Assembly (NCBI GenBank): GCA_964640055.1
Contig: CAZXFH010000010.1
Location: 1 to 64,000, forward strand
Direction: 5' to 3'
Source: CAZXFH01 sp964640055
Lineage (GTDB): Bacteria; Fidelibacterota; UBA2242; JAFGTP01
Length of the DNA: 64,000 bases
Below, piece by piece: positions 34,667-42,439 of this stretch. How positions within the stretch are numbered: position 1 is the first letter of the stretch; each line of letters starts with the position of its first letter. Under the pieces are notes generated by a model that saw only the letters and a list, made by a program, of their open reading frames with translations, made no database searches and was not told the origin of the DNA. Made by a program: the position numbers and the translations under genes.

Positions 34667-35442
34667 GTTCGCACGCAACTAAATATTATTTAATTTTATT
34701 TATAATTATCTGGGGTATAATTTTGGTGGCCTGCGGTGAGGATCTGGAAGATCCAGAGCCACCGGAAAGACCTCAGTGGGTGGCCAAATCATTGCCAACT
34801 GATACGATTGAGACCGGAATTGATGCTTATCATTTAGATGATGCGGTGGTTTTAGAGTGGTATCCCGGGACAGAAGCGGATCTGGCGGAATATAAAATAT
34901 TTTGTGCATTGAACGAACCGGACAGTACTTATGAGCTTTTGCAGGAAATCACATTTTATACATTGACAAGTGAAAATATGGTTTATCTAGATACAGCGGC
35001 TCAAACCGGTAACAACTATTATTATTATTTGAAGGCTGTAGATCAGACAGGGAATAAAAGTGAACCTTCTGATACCCAAAGCTATCAATTGATCCAGAAG
35101 GCGGAGTTGATTCAGCCCCGCGGTGCGCTTAATGAAACCCGACCGGTTTTCGAATGGTATGATCATAATGGCAGAACTACGAATGAATATGTTATTCGTC
35201 TGGAATGTTTAAAAAATCAAGAAGTTATTTGGATTTCTCGGATGAATCGACCAAATTATGGAGATTTTTCACAGAGTAAAGAATTTAATTTTGATCAGTC
35301 CTCTAAGATAAATAATTTAATTCCCGGCAATACTTATCGATGGCGGATAGACGCTATATACATGATCGATAATTTAGGGTACGATGTCGCCGGATCCGAA
35401 TCCTATTGGGAATATTTCTCGATACAGGATGCAGGCAGTTAA
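34648..35442 (+). CDS. Lipoprotein with fibronectin type III-like domains
   Basis: A 264-residue lipoprotein: hydrophobic segment YYLILFIIIWGIILVAC with lipobox LVAC, then an acidic and Pro-rich linker. A fibronectin type III-like domain follows (about 50-145: DDAVVLEWYPGTEADLAEYKIF and NYYYYLKAVDQTGNKSEPS). A second beta domain spans about 150-260 (RPVFEWYDHNGR, NTYRWRIDAIY). The only in-frame start in reach is TTG 34648, overlapping porV by 19 bp. Its place in the T9SS unit suggests an accessory surface lipoprotein. Function unproven. Confidence 0.75.
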   Translation: MWSNFISSHATKYYLILFIIIWGIILVACGEDLEDPEPPERPQWVAKSLPTDTIETGIDAYHLDDAVVLEWYPGTEADLAEYKIFCALNEPDSTYELLQEITFYTLTSENMVYLDTAAQTGNNYYYYLKAVDQTGNKSEPSDTQSYQLIQKAELIQPRGALNETRPVFEWYDHNGRTTNEYVIRLECLKNQEVIWISRMNRPNYGDFSQSKEFNFDQSSKINNLIPGNTYRWRIDAIYMIDNLGYDVAGSESYWEYFSIQDAGS

Positions 35443-35469
35443 TAACTTAATTAAAGTAAAGAGTCTATT

Positions 35470-36006
35470 TTGCAAAAATTTGGCTTTATACTATTAATGT
35501 GTTCAATGACAAACCTATTAGCCCAGAATCAAACCCGTGCTTCAGTTGTAGAGCGGGATAAAACTCAGGGGAACCGTACCGCTGCTTCCCGATATATATT
35601 TTCTACCACCGATGATGCGCTTATGATGATGGTCAATGTTTGGGGTGAAGTGAAAAAGCCGGGCATCTACGAAGTTCCGTTAGGGATTGATCTTATTGAA
35701 TTGCTCTCCTCAGCGGGTGGGCCGACCGATGCCAGTAAATTATCCAGTATTAAAGTGATCCGCATCCAGGCCGAGAACCGTGCAAATTCCAGTCGAACTG
35801 AGCCAGCGGTTTTTACCGTGGATGTAAGAGCCTTTCTGGAGCATGGGGATATGAGCAGAATTCCCAAGATTCGGCCGCATGACACGATAGTCGTGCCGGT
35901 AAAACCGACGGAGTACGTGTTAAAGTCATTAAAGTGGACCCAGCAATTTTTAAGTTTGGTGTCTATTTATACGATGATACAATTTTATATATCACGATCT
36001 AATTAA
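35470..36006 (+). CDS. SLBB-domain exported protein
   Basis: A 178-residue protein with a signal peptide (FGFILLMCSMTNLLAQ). One SLBB domain spans about 50-145: VNVWGEVKKPGIYEVPLGIDLIELLSSAGGPTDAS, the beta-grasp type known from polysaccharide export proteins (Wza) and ComEA-like proteins. RPHDTIVVP and a C-terminal hydrophobic helix (TQQFLSLVSIYTMIQFYI) follow. The start codon is TTG 35470. No polysaccharide genes are beside it; it is last in the cdaA-porU-porV run, so an envelope role is likely. Confidence 0.8.
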   Translation: MQKFGFILLMCSMTNLLAQNQTRASVVERDKTQGNRTAASRYIFSTTDDALMMMVNVWGEVKKPGIYEVPLGIDLIELLSSAGGPTDASKLSSIKVIRIQAENRANSSRTEPAVFTVDVRAFLEHGDMSRIPKIRPHDTIVVPVKPTEYVLKSLKWTQQFLSLVSIYTMIQFYISRSN

Positions 36007-36057
36007 TAAGAGAGTAATAAAAAAACAAAGAGGAAATAAACAAAAGGAGCGTTTCAT

Positions 36058-36531
36058 ATGTTAGATGATATTGATGTGCAGATTTTAGACATTTTACAGA
36101 AGAAAGGACGCATCCAGCGTAACCACATCGCGGAAAAAGTCGGCCTGACTATTCCGGCTGTCAGTGAGCGGATGCGTAAGTTGGAGAAGAAAGGTATTAT
36201 TGAGGGCTATCATGCTAAAATCAATAATGCTGCTATTGGAAAAGATGTAACCGCTTTTGTATTTGTGATCACCTCGCCTTCGGGTAATTATGAAGGCTTC
36301 ATTACCAAGGCTAAGGAAAAGAATGATATTGTGGAATGTCATTCCATAACCGGTGAGGGCTCGCATTTATTGAAAATTTATACCGATTCAACCGCCACCC
36401 TGGAAGAGATGCTTTCCGAGATTCAGTCCTGGCCGGGTGTTTTACAGACCAAGACCTATATTGCCCTTTCCAGTTACAAAGAATTTTCTCCGCTGCAACC
36501 ATCTGGTTCGGTGGTCAAAAAGAAAAAGTAG
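36058..36531 (+). CDS. Lrp/AsnC family transcriptional regulator
   Basis: DNA-binding regulator of 157 residues. N-terminal winged helix-turn-helix (about 1-60): DIDVQILDILQKKGRIQRNHIAEKVGLTIPAVSERMRKLEKKGII. The C-terminal part is the RAM ligand-binding domain (VTAFVFVITSPSGNYEGF, EGSHLLKIYTDS). AAGGAG precedes the ATG at 8-9 bases. Family members bind amino acids and act on their own or other genes. It ends in a Lys-rich tail. It is 38 bp before prfB; targets unknown. Confidence 0.92.
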   Translation: MLDDIDVQILDILQKKGRIQRNHIAEKVGLTIPAVSERMRKLEKKGIIEGYHAKINNAAIGKDVTAFVFVITSPSGNYEGFITKAKEKNDIVECHSITGEGSHLLKIYTDSTATLEEMLSEIQSWPGVLQTKTYIALSSYKEFSPLQPSGSVVKKKK

Positions 36532-36569
36532 GGCGCAGTAAATAACAAATATAATAATCACTAGGATCA

Positions 36570-37677
36570 ATGGTACAAGATATTATTGCGGACTTAGACG
36601 AACTCAAACCGCGTATAGCAGAATTACGGAGGTTACTTTGACGTTGATAGCAAGCAACGTCAATTAGAAGAGTTACGCCAAAAGACCTTTGCCCCCGATT
36701 TCTGGGATAATCCGCAGCGGGCACAGTCCATAACCCAAAAAATTAACAGTACGGAAACTATTCTGAAGAAATATCAGATAGTTTCTAAAAAATACAAAGA
36801 AATTGCTGATTTTCTGGCTTTGGCCCAAGAAGAAGATGATCAGGATTTGACTGCCGAATTAGAAGAAATGGTTACTGGTTTGAAGCGCCAAGTCGATCAA
36901 TTGGAACTGGATACCATGCTGAGCGGTGAAGATGACGAGAAAGATGCCATTTTAACCATTCATCCCGGTGCTGGCGGCACTGAATCCCAGGATTGGGCGG
37001 AAATGTTACTGCGTATGTATTTGCATTGGATTGAAAAAAGCGGTCGTCAGGCGAAAATAATGAATATGATAAAAGGTGAAGAGGCCGGTATTAAAGATGT
37101 TTCCGTAGAGGTTAAGGGCAACCATGCCTATGGTTATTTAAAAGCCGAAGCCGGGATCCATCGTCTGGTACGGATTTCACCCTTTGATGCCAATAAAAGA
37201 CGACATACTTCCTTTGCCTCGGTTTTTGTTTATCCGGAGATCGAGGCAGATATTGAAGTAGAAATTAAACTGGAAGATATTCGTATTGATACCTACCGGG
37301 CCAGCGGAGCCGGGGGCCAACACGTTAACAAAACCGATTCTGCCATCCGGATTACTCATCAACCGACAGGAATTGTGGTGCAATGTCAAAACGAGCGTTC
37401 GCAACATAAAAACAAAGCCACCGCTCTTAAGATTCTAAAAGCACGTCTCTATCAGAAAGAAAAGGAAGAACGGGAAAAAGAGCGCGACAAAATTGAAGAC
37501 AATAAGAAGGAGATTGCCTGGGGTAACCAGATCCGATCCTATGTTTTTCAGCCTTATACCATGGTGAAAGATCATCGTACAAAGGTGGAAACAGGTAATA
37601 TTCAGGCGGTCATGGATGGTGAGATAGACGAATTCATTCGCAGCTATCTGCTTAAAAGAAAGCGGCCAAAGGAGTAA
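36570..37677 (+). CDS. prfB: Peptide chain release factor 2 (programmed +1 frameshift)
   Basis: Releases finished proteins at UGA and UAA codons. The coding sequence is in two frames: ATG 36570 and 22 more codons run to an in-frame TGA at 36639-36641, then translation moves +1 to GAC and continues to 37677. The second part holds DFWDNPQRAQSI, the SPF codon-recognition tripeptide (VRISPFDANKR) and the GGQ catalytic loop (SGAGGQHVNKTDSA). The total is about 368 residues, normal for RF2. A gene finder that ignores the shift would start it at 36820 and lose the front. lysS starts directly after the stop, which is an operon-like layout. Confidence 0.95.
36628..36641 (+). promoter_or_regulatory. 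prfB +1 frameshift (autoregulatory) site
   Basis: GGAGG (36628-36632), three bases, then CTT TGA C: an internal Shine-Dalgarno-like site spaced as in the classic prfB element, and the slippery CTT before the UGA stop. RF2 shortage lets the ribosome slip to TTT GAC and make more RF2. The classic form is AGGGGG-TAT-CTT-TGA. Confidence 0.93.
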
Positions 37678-39180
37678 ATGATGCATAATTCAGATCAAAG
37701 TGTTGGTAAATCTTTAGCTGAAATACTTACAGCGCGCAAGAAAAAGTTGGCAGAGATTGAGGCTCTGGGATTCAGCCCTTTTGCTTATACCTATGATACG
37801 ACTCATAAAGCTCAGCAGATTGCAGGTCAATTCGAAACCTTAAAGGAATCAGTAACGGTGAAAATAGCGGGGCGGATTATGGCTATTCGTAAAATGGGTC
37901 GGGCTAATTTTGTTGATATTCAGGATGATACTGGAAAAATTCAAATTTATGTCAAAGAACAAAAACTGGATAAAAAGGTATATAAATTGTTCAAACTATT
38001 GGATATTGGCGACATTATCGGACTCAAAGGACAGGTTTTTAAAACTCGGACAGGACAGATTACTATTTTGACTCAAGACCTTGAATTACTGGCCAAAAAC
38101 CTCCGTCCGCTTCCGGTTGTGAAGCAAAAGGAAGATGAGGTTTTCGATGCTTTCTCAGATAAGGAACAACGTTACCGTCAACGCTATCTTGATTTGATTG
38201 TCAATCCTGACGTGAAAGAAATTTTCCGAATCCGGAGTAAAATTGTTCAGTGGACCCGGGATTATCTAAATGAACATGACTACCTGGAAGTTGAAACCCC
38301 GGTATTACAACCCCTCTATGGCGGGGCCTCAGCACGTCCTTTTAAAACTTTTTATCATGCCTTGAATCGGGATTTCTATCTGAGGATTGCTGATGAACTC
38401 TATCTTAAACGGTTGATTATCGGTGGATTTGATAAGGTATATGAATTGTCCAAAAATTTTCGCAATGAAGGCGTTGATCGTAATCATAATCCGGAGTTCA
38501 CTCTGTTGGAATTTTATCAGACCTATGTTGATTACAATTTTATGATGGAATTTGTTGAAAACTATTTCAACTACCTGTGTGCCAAATTTGATTCTAACCA
38601 ATTCACTTTTGAAGGACATACCATTGATTTTAAAAAATCTTTTCACCGTGAAACCATGTTCCGATTATTGAAAAGATATGTGGGGCAGAATCTGGAGCAG
38701 GCTTCCGAAGCGGAATTAAGGAATCTATGTATCAAAAAAGGTCTCGATCCCGGTCCCGGAGATCATTATGGTCAACTACTGGATAGCCTGTTCAGTAAAT
38801 TTGTTGAACCCAACTTGATCGAACCGACCTTTGTGGTAGATTTTCCCAAGGCTATCTCACCCTTGGCTAAAAAGAAACGGGACGGATCGGAAAATATGGT
38901 TGAACGGTTCGAACTATTTATCGGCGGCCAGGAATTTGCCAATGCCTTTAGCGAATTAAATGATCCTATTGATCAGCGGCAGCGGCTGGAGGAACAGAAC
39001 CGTCTAAGGGAAACCGGTGACAAGGAAGCCCAAACCCTGGATGAAGATTTCATTACAGCCATGGAATATGGAATGCCGCCGACCGGGGGAGTGGGGATCG
39101 GTATTGATCGCGTAATTATGCTTTTCACCAACCAGAGATCTATTCGTGACGTGCTACTATTTCCTCAAATGAGGACTTAG
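37678..39180 (+). CDS. lysS: Lysyl-tRNA synthetase, class II
   Basis: Charges tRNA-Lys. The N-terminal OB-fold (about 50-150: VKIAGRIMAIRKMGRANFVDIQDDTGKIQIYV) binds the anticodon. The class II core follows: motif 1 around YLEVETPVLQPLYGGASARPF, motif 2 FRNEGVDRNHNPEFTLLEFYQ, and motif 3 GGVGIGIDRVIMLFT. At 500 residues it is full length. The start is directly after the prfB stop, with AAGGAG inside the end of prfB; ATG 37681 is one codon later and also possible. Confidence 0.96.
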   Translation: MMHNSDQSVGKSLAEILTARKKKLAEIEALGFSPFAYTYDTTHKAQQIAGQFETLKESVTVKIAGRIMAIRKMGRANFVDIQDDTGKIQIYVKEQKLDKKVYKLFKLLDIGDIIGLKGQVFKTRTGQITILTQDLELLAKNLRPLPVVKQKEDEVFDAFSDKEQRYRQRYLDLIVNPDVKEIFRIRSKIVQWTRDYLNEHDYLEVETPVLQPLYGGASARPFKTFYHALNRDFYLRIADELYLKRLIIGGFDKVYELSKNFRNEGVDRNHNPEFTLLEFYQTYVDYNFMMEFVENYFNYLCAKFDSNQFTFEGHTIDFKKSFHRETMFRLLKRYVGQNLEQASEAELRNLCIKKGLDPGPGDHYGQLLDSLFSKFVEPNLIEPTFVVDFPKAISPLAKKKRDGSENMVERFELFIGGQEFANAFSELNDPIDQRQRLEEQNRLRETGDKEAQTLDEDFITAMEYGMPPTGGVGIGIDRVIMLFTNQRSIRDVLLFPQMRT

Positions 39181-39194
39181 GAATACTACTGTAA

Positions 39195-40415
39195 ATGTCT
39201 TTACCCTTATTTATTGCCAAGCGCCATCTATTCGGACATCATAAGATCGGCTATATCTCTTTTATCAGTATTATTTCCGTATTGGGATTAGGATTGGGAG
39301 TGGCTGCTCTTATTTTGACTCTTTCCATTTTGAAGGGCTTTGAGCGGGAAGTTAAATCAAAATTAGTCGATTTTGATGCCCACATCCGGTTACGCCTGCT
39401 CTACAAGGATTCTATGGATTCCACTAATCAAGTCAGGGAAGCGCTGCACAACATAGCAGCCATTAAGCAGATTGTACCCTATATCCATCGCAGTGTTATG
39501 ATCCGTCACGGGGATGAAACTGATGGCGTTATTTTAGAGGGTATCCGGCGTCAGGATATCATCAAGACCCTGAATATTCAAAGGTTTATTATCAAAGGAG
39601 CACTTCAATTTGAAGCATTATCAGGGATGCCCGGTTTGATCATTGGTGAAAAATTAGCTCATAAACTCGGAGTAGATGTGAATGATCCGGTATATTTGTT
39701 TTTATTACATATGGATTCCGGAGTTCATCGCCGCCCGCAGGTGATCAAATTTACGGTTACAGGGTTATATCGTTCCGGTATTGCCGAATATGATGACATA
39801 TTTGTATACACCGATTTGACAGCCGCGCAGGAGCTATTTAATATGGGGAAAAGTTTTTCCGGTTTTCAAATGCTACTAGATGATCCTCAAAAAGCCGATC
39901 AGGTGGCAGCCCAAATAAATGATCAACTGGGGTATCCGTATCATGCACTCAGTTGGACGGAATTGCATCGTAATTTATTTGAGTGGCTGCGGACCCAACG
40001 TTTTCCAATTTTGCTTGTTTTTGGTCTAATTGCCGTGGTGGCTATATTCAATGTGATTAGTACTTTAATGATGATTGTTATTGAGAAAACCCGGGATATT
40101 GGTATTTTAAAGAGTATGGGGGTGAATGACAGCCAAATAAGCCGTATATTTCTATTGGAGGCTTTTCTAATTGGCATTGCCGGTGTTGTGCTGGGATATT
40201 TACTAGCCCTGTTCCTGGGTACCCTGCAAATTAAATTCGGAATCATTGCAATCCCGGAAGATATCTATTTCATGAGTGAGTTACCGGTTCTTTTCCAATG
40301 GTCGGATTTTCTATGGATTGGAATTGGCGCCTTGTTTTTTACTTTGGTTGCCACGGTATATCCCACATTGAAAGCCAACCGACTATCACCCAGCGAGGCG
40401 ACCCGTTATGAATAA
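39195..40415 (+). CDS. LolC/E-type ABC transporter permease
   Basis: Inner-membrane subunit, 406 residues, of a MacB/FtsX-fold transporter; with the second permease and the LolD-like ATPase it should lift lipoproteins from the inner membrane. N-terminal LolC/E signature: LFIAKRHLFGHHKIGYISFISIISVLGLGLGVAALILTLSILKGFE. A periplasmic domain spans about 55-260. Three C-terminal helices follow (FPILLVFGLIAVVAIFNVIS, AFLIGIAGVVLGYLLALFLG, FLWIGIGALFFTLVATVYP), with EKTRDIGILKSMG between them. It overlaps nothing upstream and begins 15 bp after lysS. Confidence 0.9.
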   Translation: MSLPLFIAKRHLFGHHKIGYISFISIISVLGLGLGVAALILTLSILKGFEREVKSKLVDFDAHIRLRLLYKDSMDSTNQVREALHNIAAIKQIVPYIHRSVMIRHGDETDGVILEGIRRQDIIKTLNIQRFIIKGALQFEALSGMPGLIIGEKLAHKLGVDVNDPVYLFLLHMDSGVHRRPQVIKFTVTGLYRSGIAEYDDIFVYTDLTAAQELFNMGKSFSGFQMLLDDPQKADQVAAQINDQLGYPYHALSWTELHRNLFEWLRTQRFPILLVFGLIAVVAIFNVISTLMMIVIEKTRDIGILKSMGVNDSQISRIFLLEAFLIGIAGVVLGYLLALFLGTLQIKFGIIAIPEDIYFMSELPVLFQWSDFLWIGIGALFFTLVATVYPTLKANRLSPSEATRYE

Positions 40416-40447
40416 AATTATCATAAATACAAGGAGATTTAAGACCA

Positions 40448-41674
40448 ATTAATAGGAATATATTAACCTGGATCGCGTTTCGTTATTTTATCACCCGGAA
40501 AAGAACCGGATTGATTTCCTTTACGTCTTATGTCTCTATCATTGGAATCGCATTAGGCGCTTTTGCGCTTACAATTACTTTGAGTGTACTCAATGGATTC
40601 GAAGCAGAAATTCGTTCCCGTGTGATTGGTCTGGAGGCCCATTTACGTATTACTGGCAAAGAGGTCAGTCATCAGACTGTAGTTACACTTGAGAAGCATC
40701 TGGATCAGGATGAGCTGAAACGCCTCTCACCCTTTATTACCCATAAAGCGGTCCTGAGCTTCTATGGTACTGAATCAGCAGCTCGGATTAAGGGAGTAGA
40801 TTCACTGACCATGGAGTCATTATTTAACCGAACAGGGGCTATCATAAAGGGCAATAGCACCTTTCATTCTCCTTTAACTGATTTACCTGGTATTTTAATC
40901 GGTTACCGGATGGCAGATATGTTAGGACTCTATATTAGTGATACGGTTAATGTGATCAACCCCCTGGATATCGGGGGCACCTACCACATTCCCTATGTGG
41001 GAAAGTTCATCCTTACCGGAGTGTTTAAACTAGATCTGTTTGATTATGATGATAATATGGCCTTTATCCAATTGTCTCAAGCCCAGCGTATTTTCGAGTT
41101 CCAGTCAGACCACTATTCGGGAATAGATCTTACTTTCCAGGAGTATCGCTCCCGGCACAATTATAAAGCAGAAATTGCACAACTGCTCGGAGATGAATAT
41201 CAAGTAAACAGTTGGGAGGATTTACATAAATCCCTATTCGGTGCCATGAAATTGGAAAAATACGGTAGTTTTATCGCGCTCTGTTTCATTATTCTAGTAG
41301 CCATATTCAATCTAACCAGTTCACTAGTCATGATGGTGATGGAAAAAATACAAGAGATCGGCATGTTACAAGCATTGGGGTTGAACCAAAAACATTTGAA
41401 ATCGATATTTCTACGCTTGGGTATTCTGACCGGTTGTCTGGGATTGCTTGTCGGACTCACTCTATCCATCATATTGTGTGTTTTACAGCAAAAATACCAA
41501 TTTATACCGCTACCCTCTGTCTATTTTATTCCCTATTTACCGGTGGAAATCCACGTTCTGGATGTTTTCTTCATTGCTCTGGCCGGGATATTTTTAATCT
41601 ATTTAGGAACCTATTACCCCAGCTGGCGCGTTAGTAAATTAGTACCGGTGGAGGCCATACAATATGAAAAATGA
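40448..41674 (+). CDS. LolC/E-type ABC transporter permease (second copy, start unclear)
   Basis: Paralogue of the preceding permease: RYFITRKRTGLISFTSYVSIIGIALG is the LolC/E front, then a periplasmic domain and three C-terminal helices with EKIQEIGMLQALGLNQ. The frame is open upstream of the first usual start (TTG 40511) back past 40448. The family front needs about 20 residues before that TTG, yet no ATG, GTG or TTG exists there. AAGGAG lies at 40431-40436 and ATT 40448 follows 11 bases later, so an AUU start (as in infC) is the best candidate. Its 3' end overlaps lolD by 11 bp. Confidence 0.85.
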   Translation: MNRNILTWIAFRYFITRKRTGLISFTSYVSIIGIALGAFALTITLSVLNGFEAEIRSRVIGLEAHLRITGKEVSHQTVVTLEKHLDQDELKRLSPFITHKAVLSFYGTESAARIKGVDSLTMESLFNRTGAIIKGNSTFHSPLTDLPGILIGYRMADMLGLYISDTVNVINPLDIGGTYHIPYVGKFILTGVFKLDLFDYDDNMAFIQLSQAQRIFEFQSDHYSGIDLTFQEYRSRHNYKAEIAQLLGDEYQVNSWEDLHKSLFGAMKLEKYGSFIALCFIILVAIFNLTSSLVMMVMEKIQEIGMLQALGLNQKHLKSIFLRLGILTGCLGLLVGLTLSIILCVLQQKYQFIPLPSVYFIPYLPVEIHVLDVFFIALAGIFLIYLGTYYPSWRVSKLVPVEAIQYEK

Positions 41675-42380
41675 AAAGCAATCCAATTTTATCAATGTCC
41701 AAAAACTATCGAAATCCTTTTGCAGTGATGGAAATGTAATTAAGGTTTTAGAGGATATCAATTTTAGTGTGCAGAAGGGCGAAGTTGTTGTGATTATGGG
41801 ACCGTCAGGGGTGGGTAAATCCACTCTACTCAATTTGATGGGTACCTTAGATATACCGGATGCCGGTGAGGTCTTTTATGCTGGACGAAATCCCTTTGAC
41901 CTGCCTGGAAGAGAGATAGCGAAATTTCGCAATGAGCATATTGGTTTTGTATTTCAATTTCACCACCTTTTACCGGAATTTACCGCCTTAGAAAATGTAT
42001 TGATTCCTTCCATGATTTATACAAAATATGATCCCACAATCCGCGCTAAGGCTGCGGAAATGTTGTCACGCGTTGGCTTGGCACAGCGTTTGAAGCATCG
42101 ACCAGCAGAGCTGTCCGGTGGTGAAAGACAGCGGGTTGCTGTAGCCAGGGCTTTGATAAATAATCCACACGTCATTTTGGCAGATGAACCTTCCGGAAAT
42201 TTGGATGTGGCCAATAGTGAACGTCTAATTGATCTGTTAATTGAATTGAATCAGAAATATGAAACCACTTTTGTAATCGCAACCCACAATCCCGCAATTG
42301 GCCAGCGAGCCCATCGGATTATCAATCTGGAGCAGCAAAAGTCAGGGAACAAAAAAAGAATGTTTGACATACAATCATAG
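41664..42380 (+). CDS. lolD: ABC transporter ATPase, LolD type
   Basis: ATP-hydrolysing subunit, 238 residues, for the two permeases upstream. Walker A GPSGVGKSTLLNLMG (about 45-58), Q-loop FQFHHLLPEF, the MacB/LolD-typical signature LSGGERQRVAVARAL, Walker B VILADEPSGNLD and a switch His (ATHN). GGAGG lies upstream of the ATG in the end of the permease gene. The arrangement permease-permease-ATPase fits a LolCDE lipoprotein exporter and matches the many lipoproteins in this window. Confidence 0.93.
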   Translation: MKNEKQSNFINVQKLSKSFCSDGNVIKVLEDINFSVQKGEVVVIMGPSGVGKSTLLNLMGTLDIPDAGEVFYAGRNPFDLPGREIAKFRNEHIGFVFQFHHLLPEFTALENVLIPSMIYTKYDPTIRAKAAEMLSRVGLAQRLKHRPAELSGGERQRVAVARALINNPHVILADEPSGNLDVANSERLIDLLIELNQKYETTFVIATHNPAIGQRAHRIINLEQQKSGNKKRMFDIQS

Positions 42381-42439
42381 AGTTTTTAGATTAAAAAGAG
42401 ATTGATAAAAAATGAACTATAAATAAATGATTAGGTCTT

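Noticed and set aside
36820..37677. prfB starting at ATG 36820 as a shorter release factor
   Set aside because: The upstream sequence encodes the normal RF2 front across a classic frameshift site, so the short form is a gene-calling artefact.
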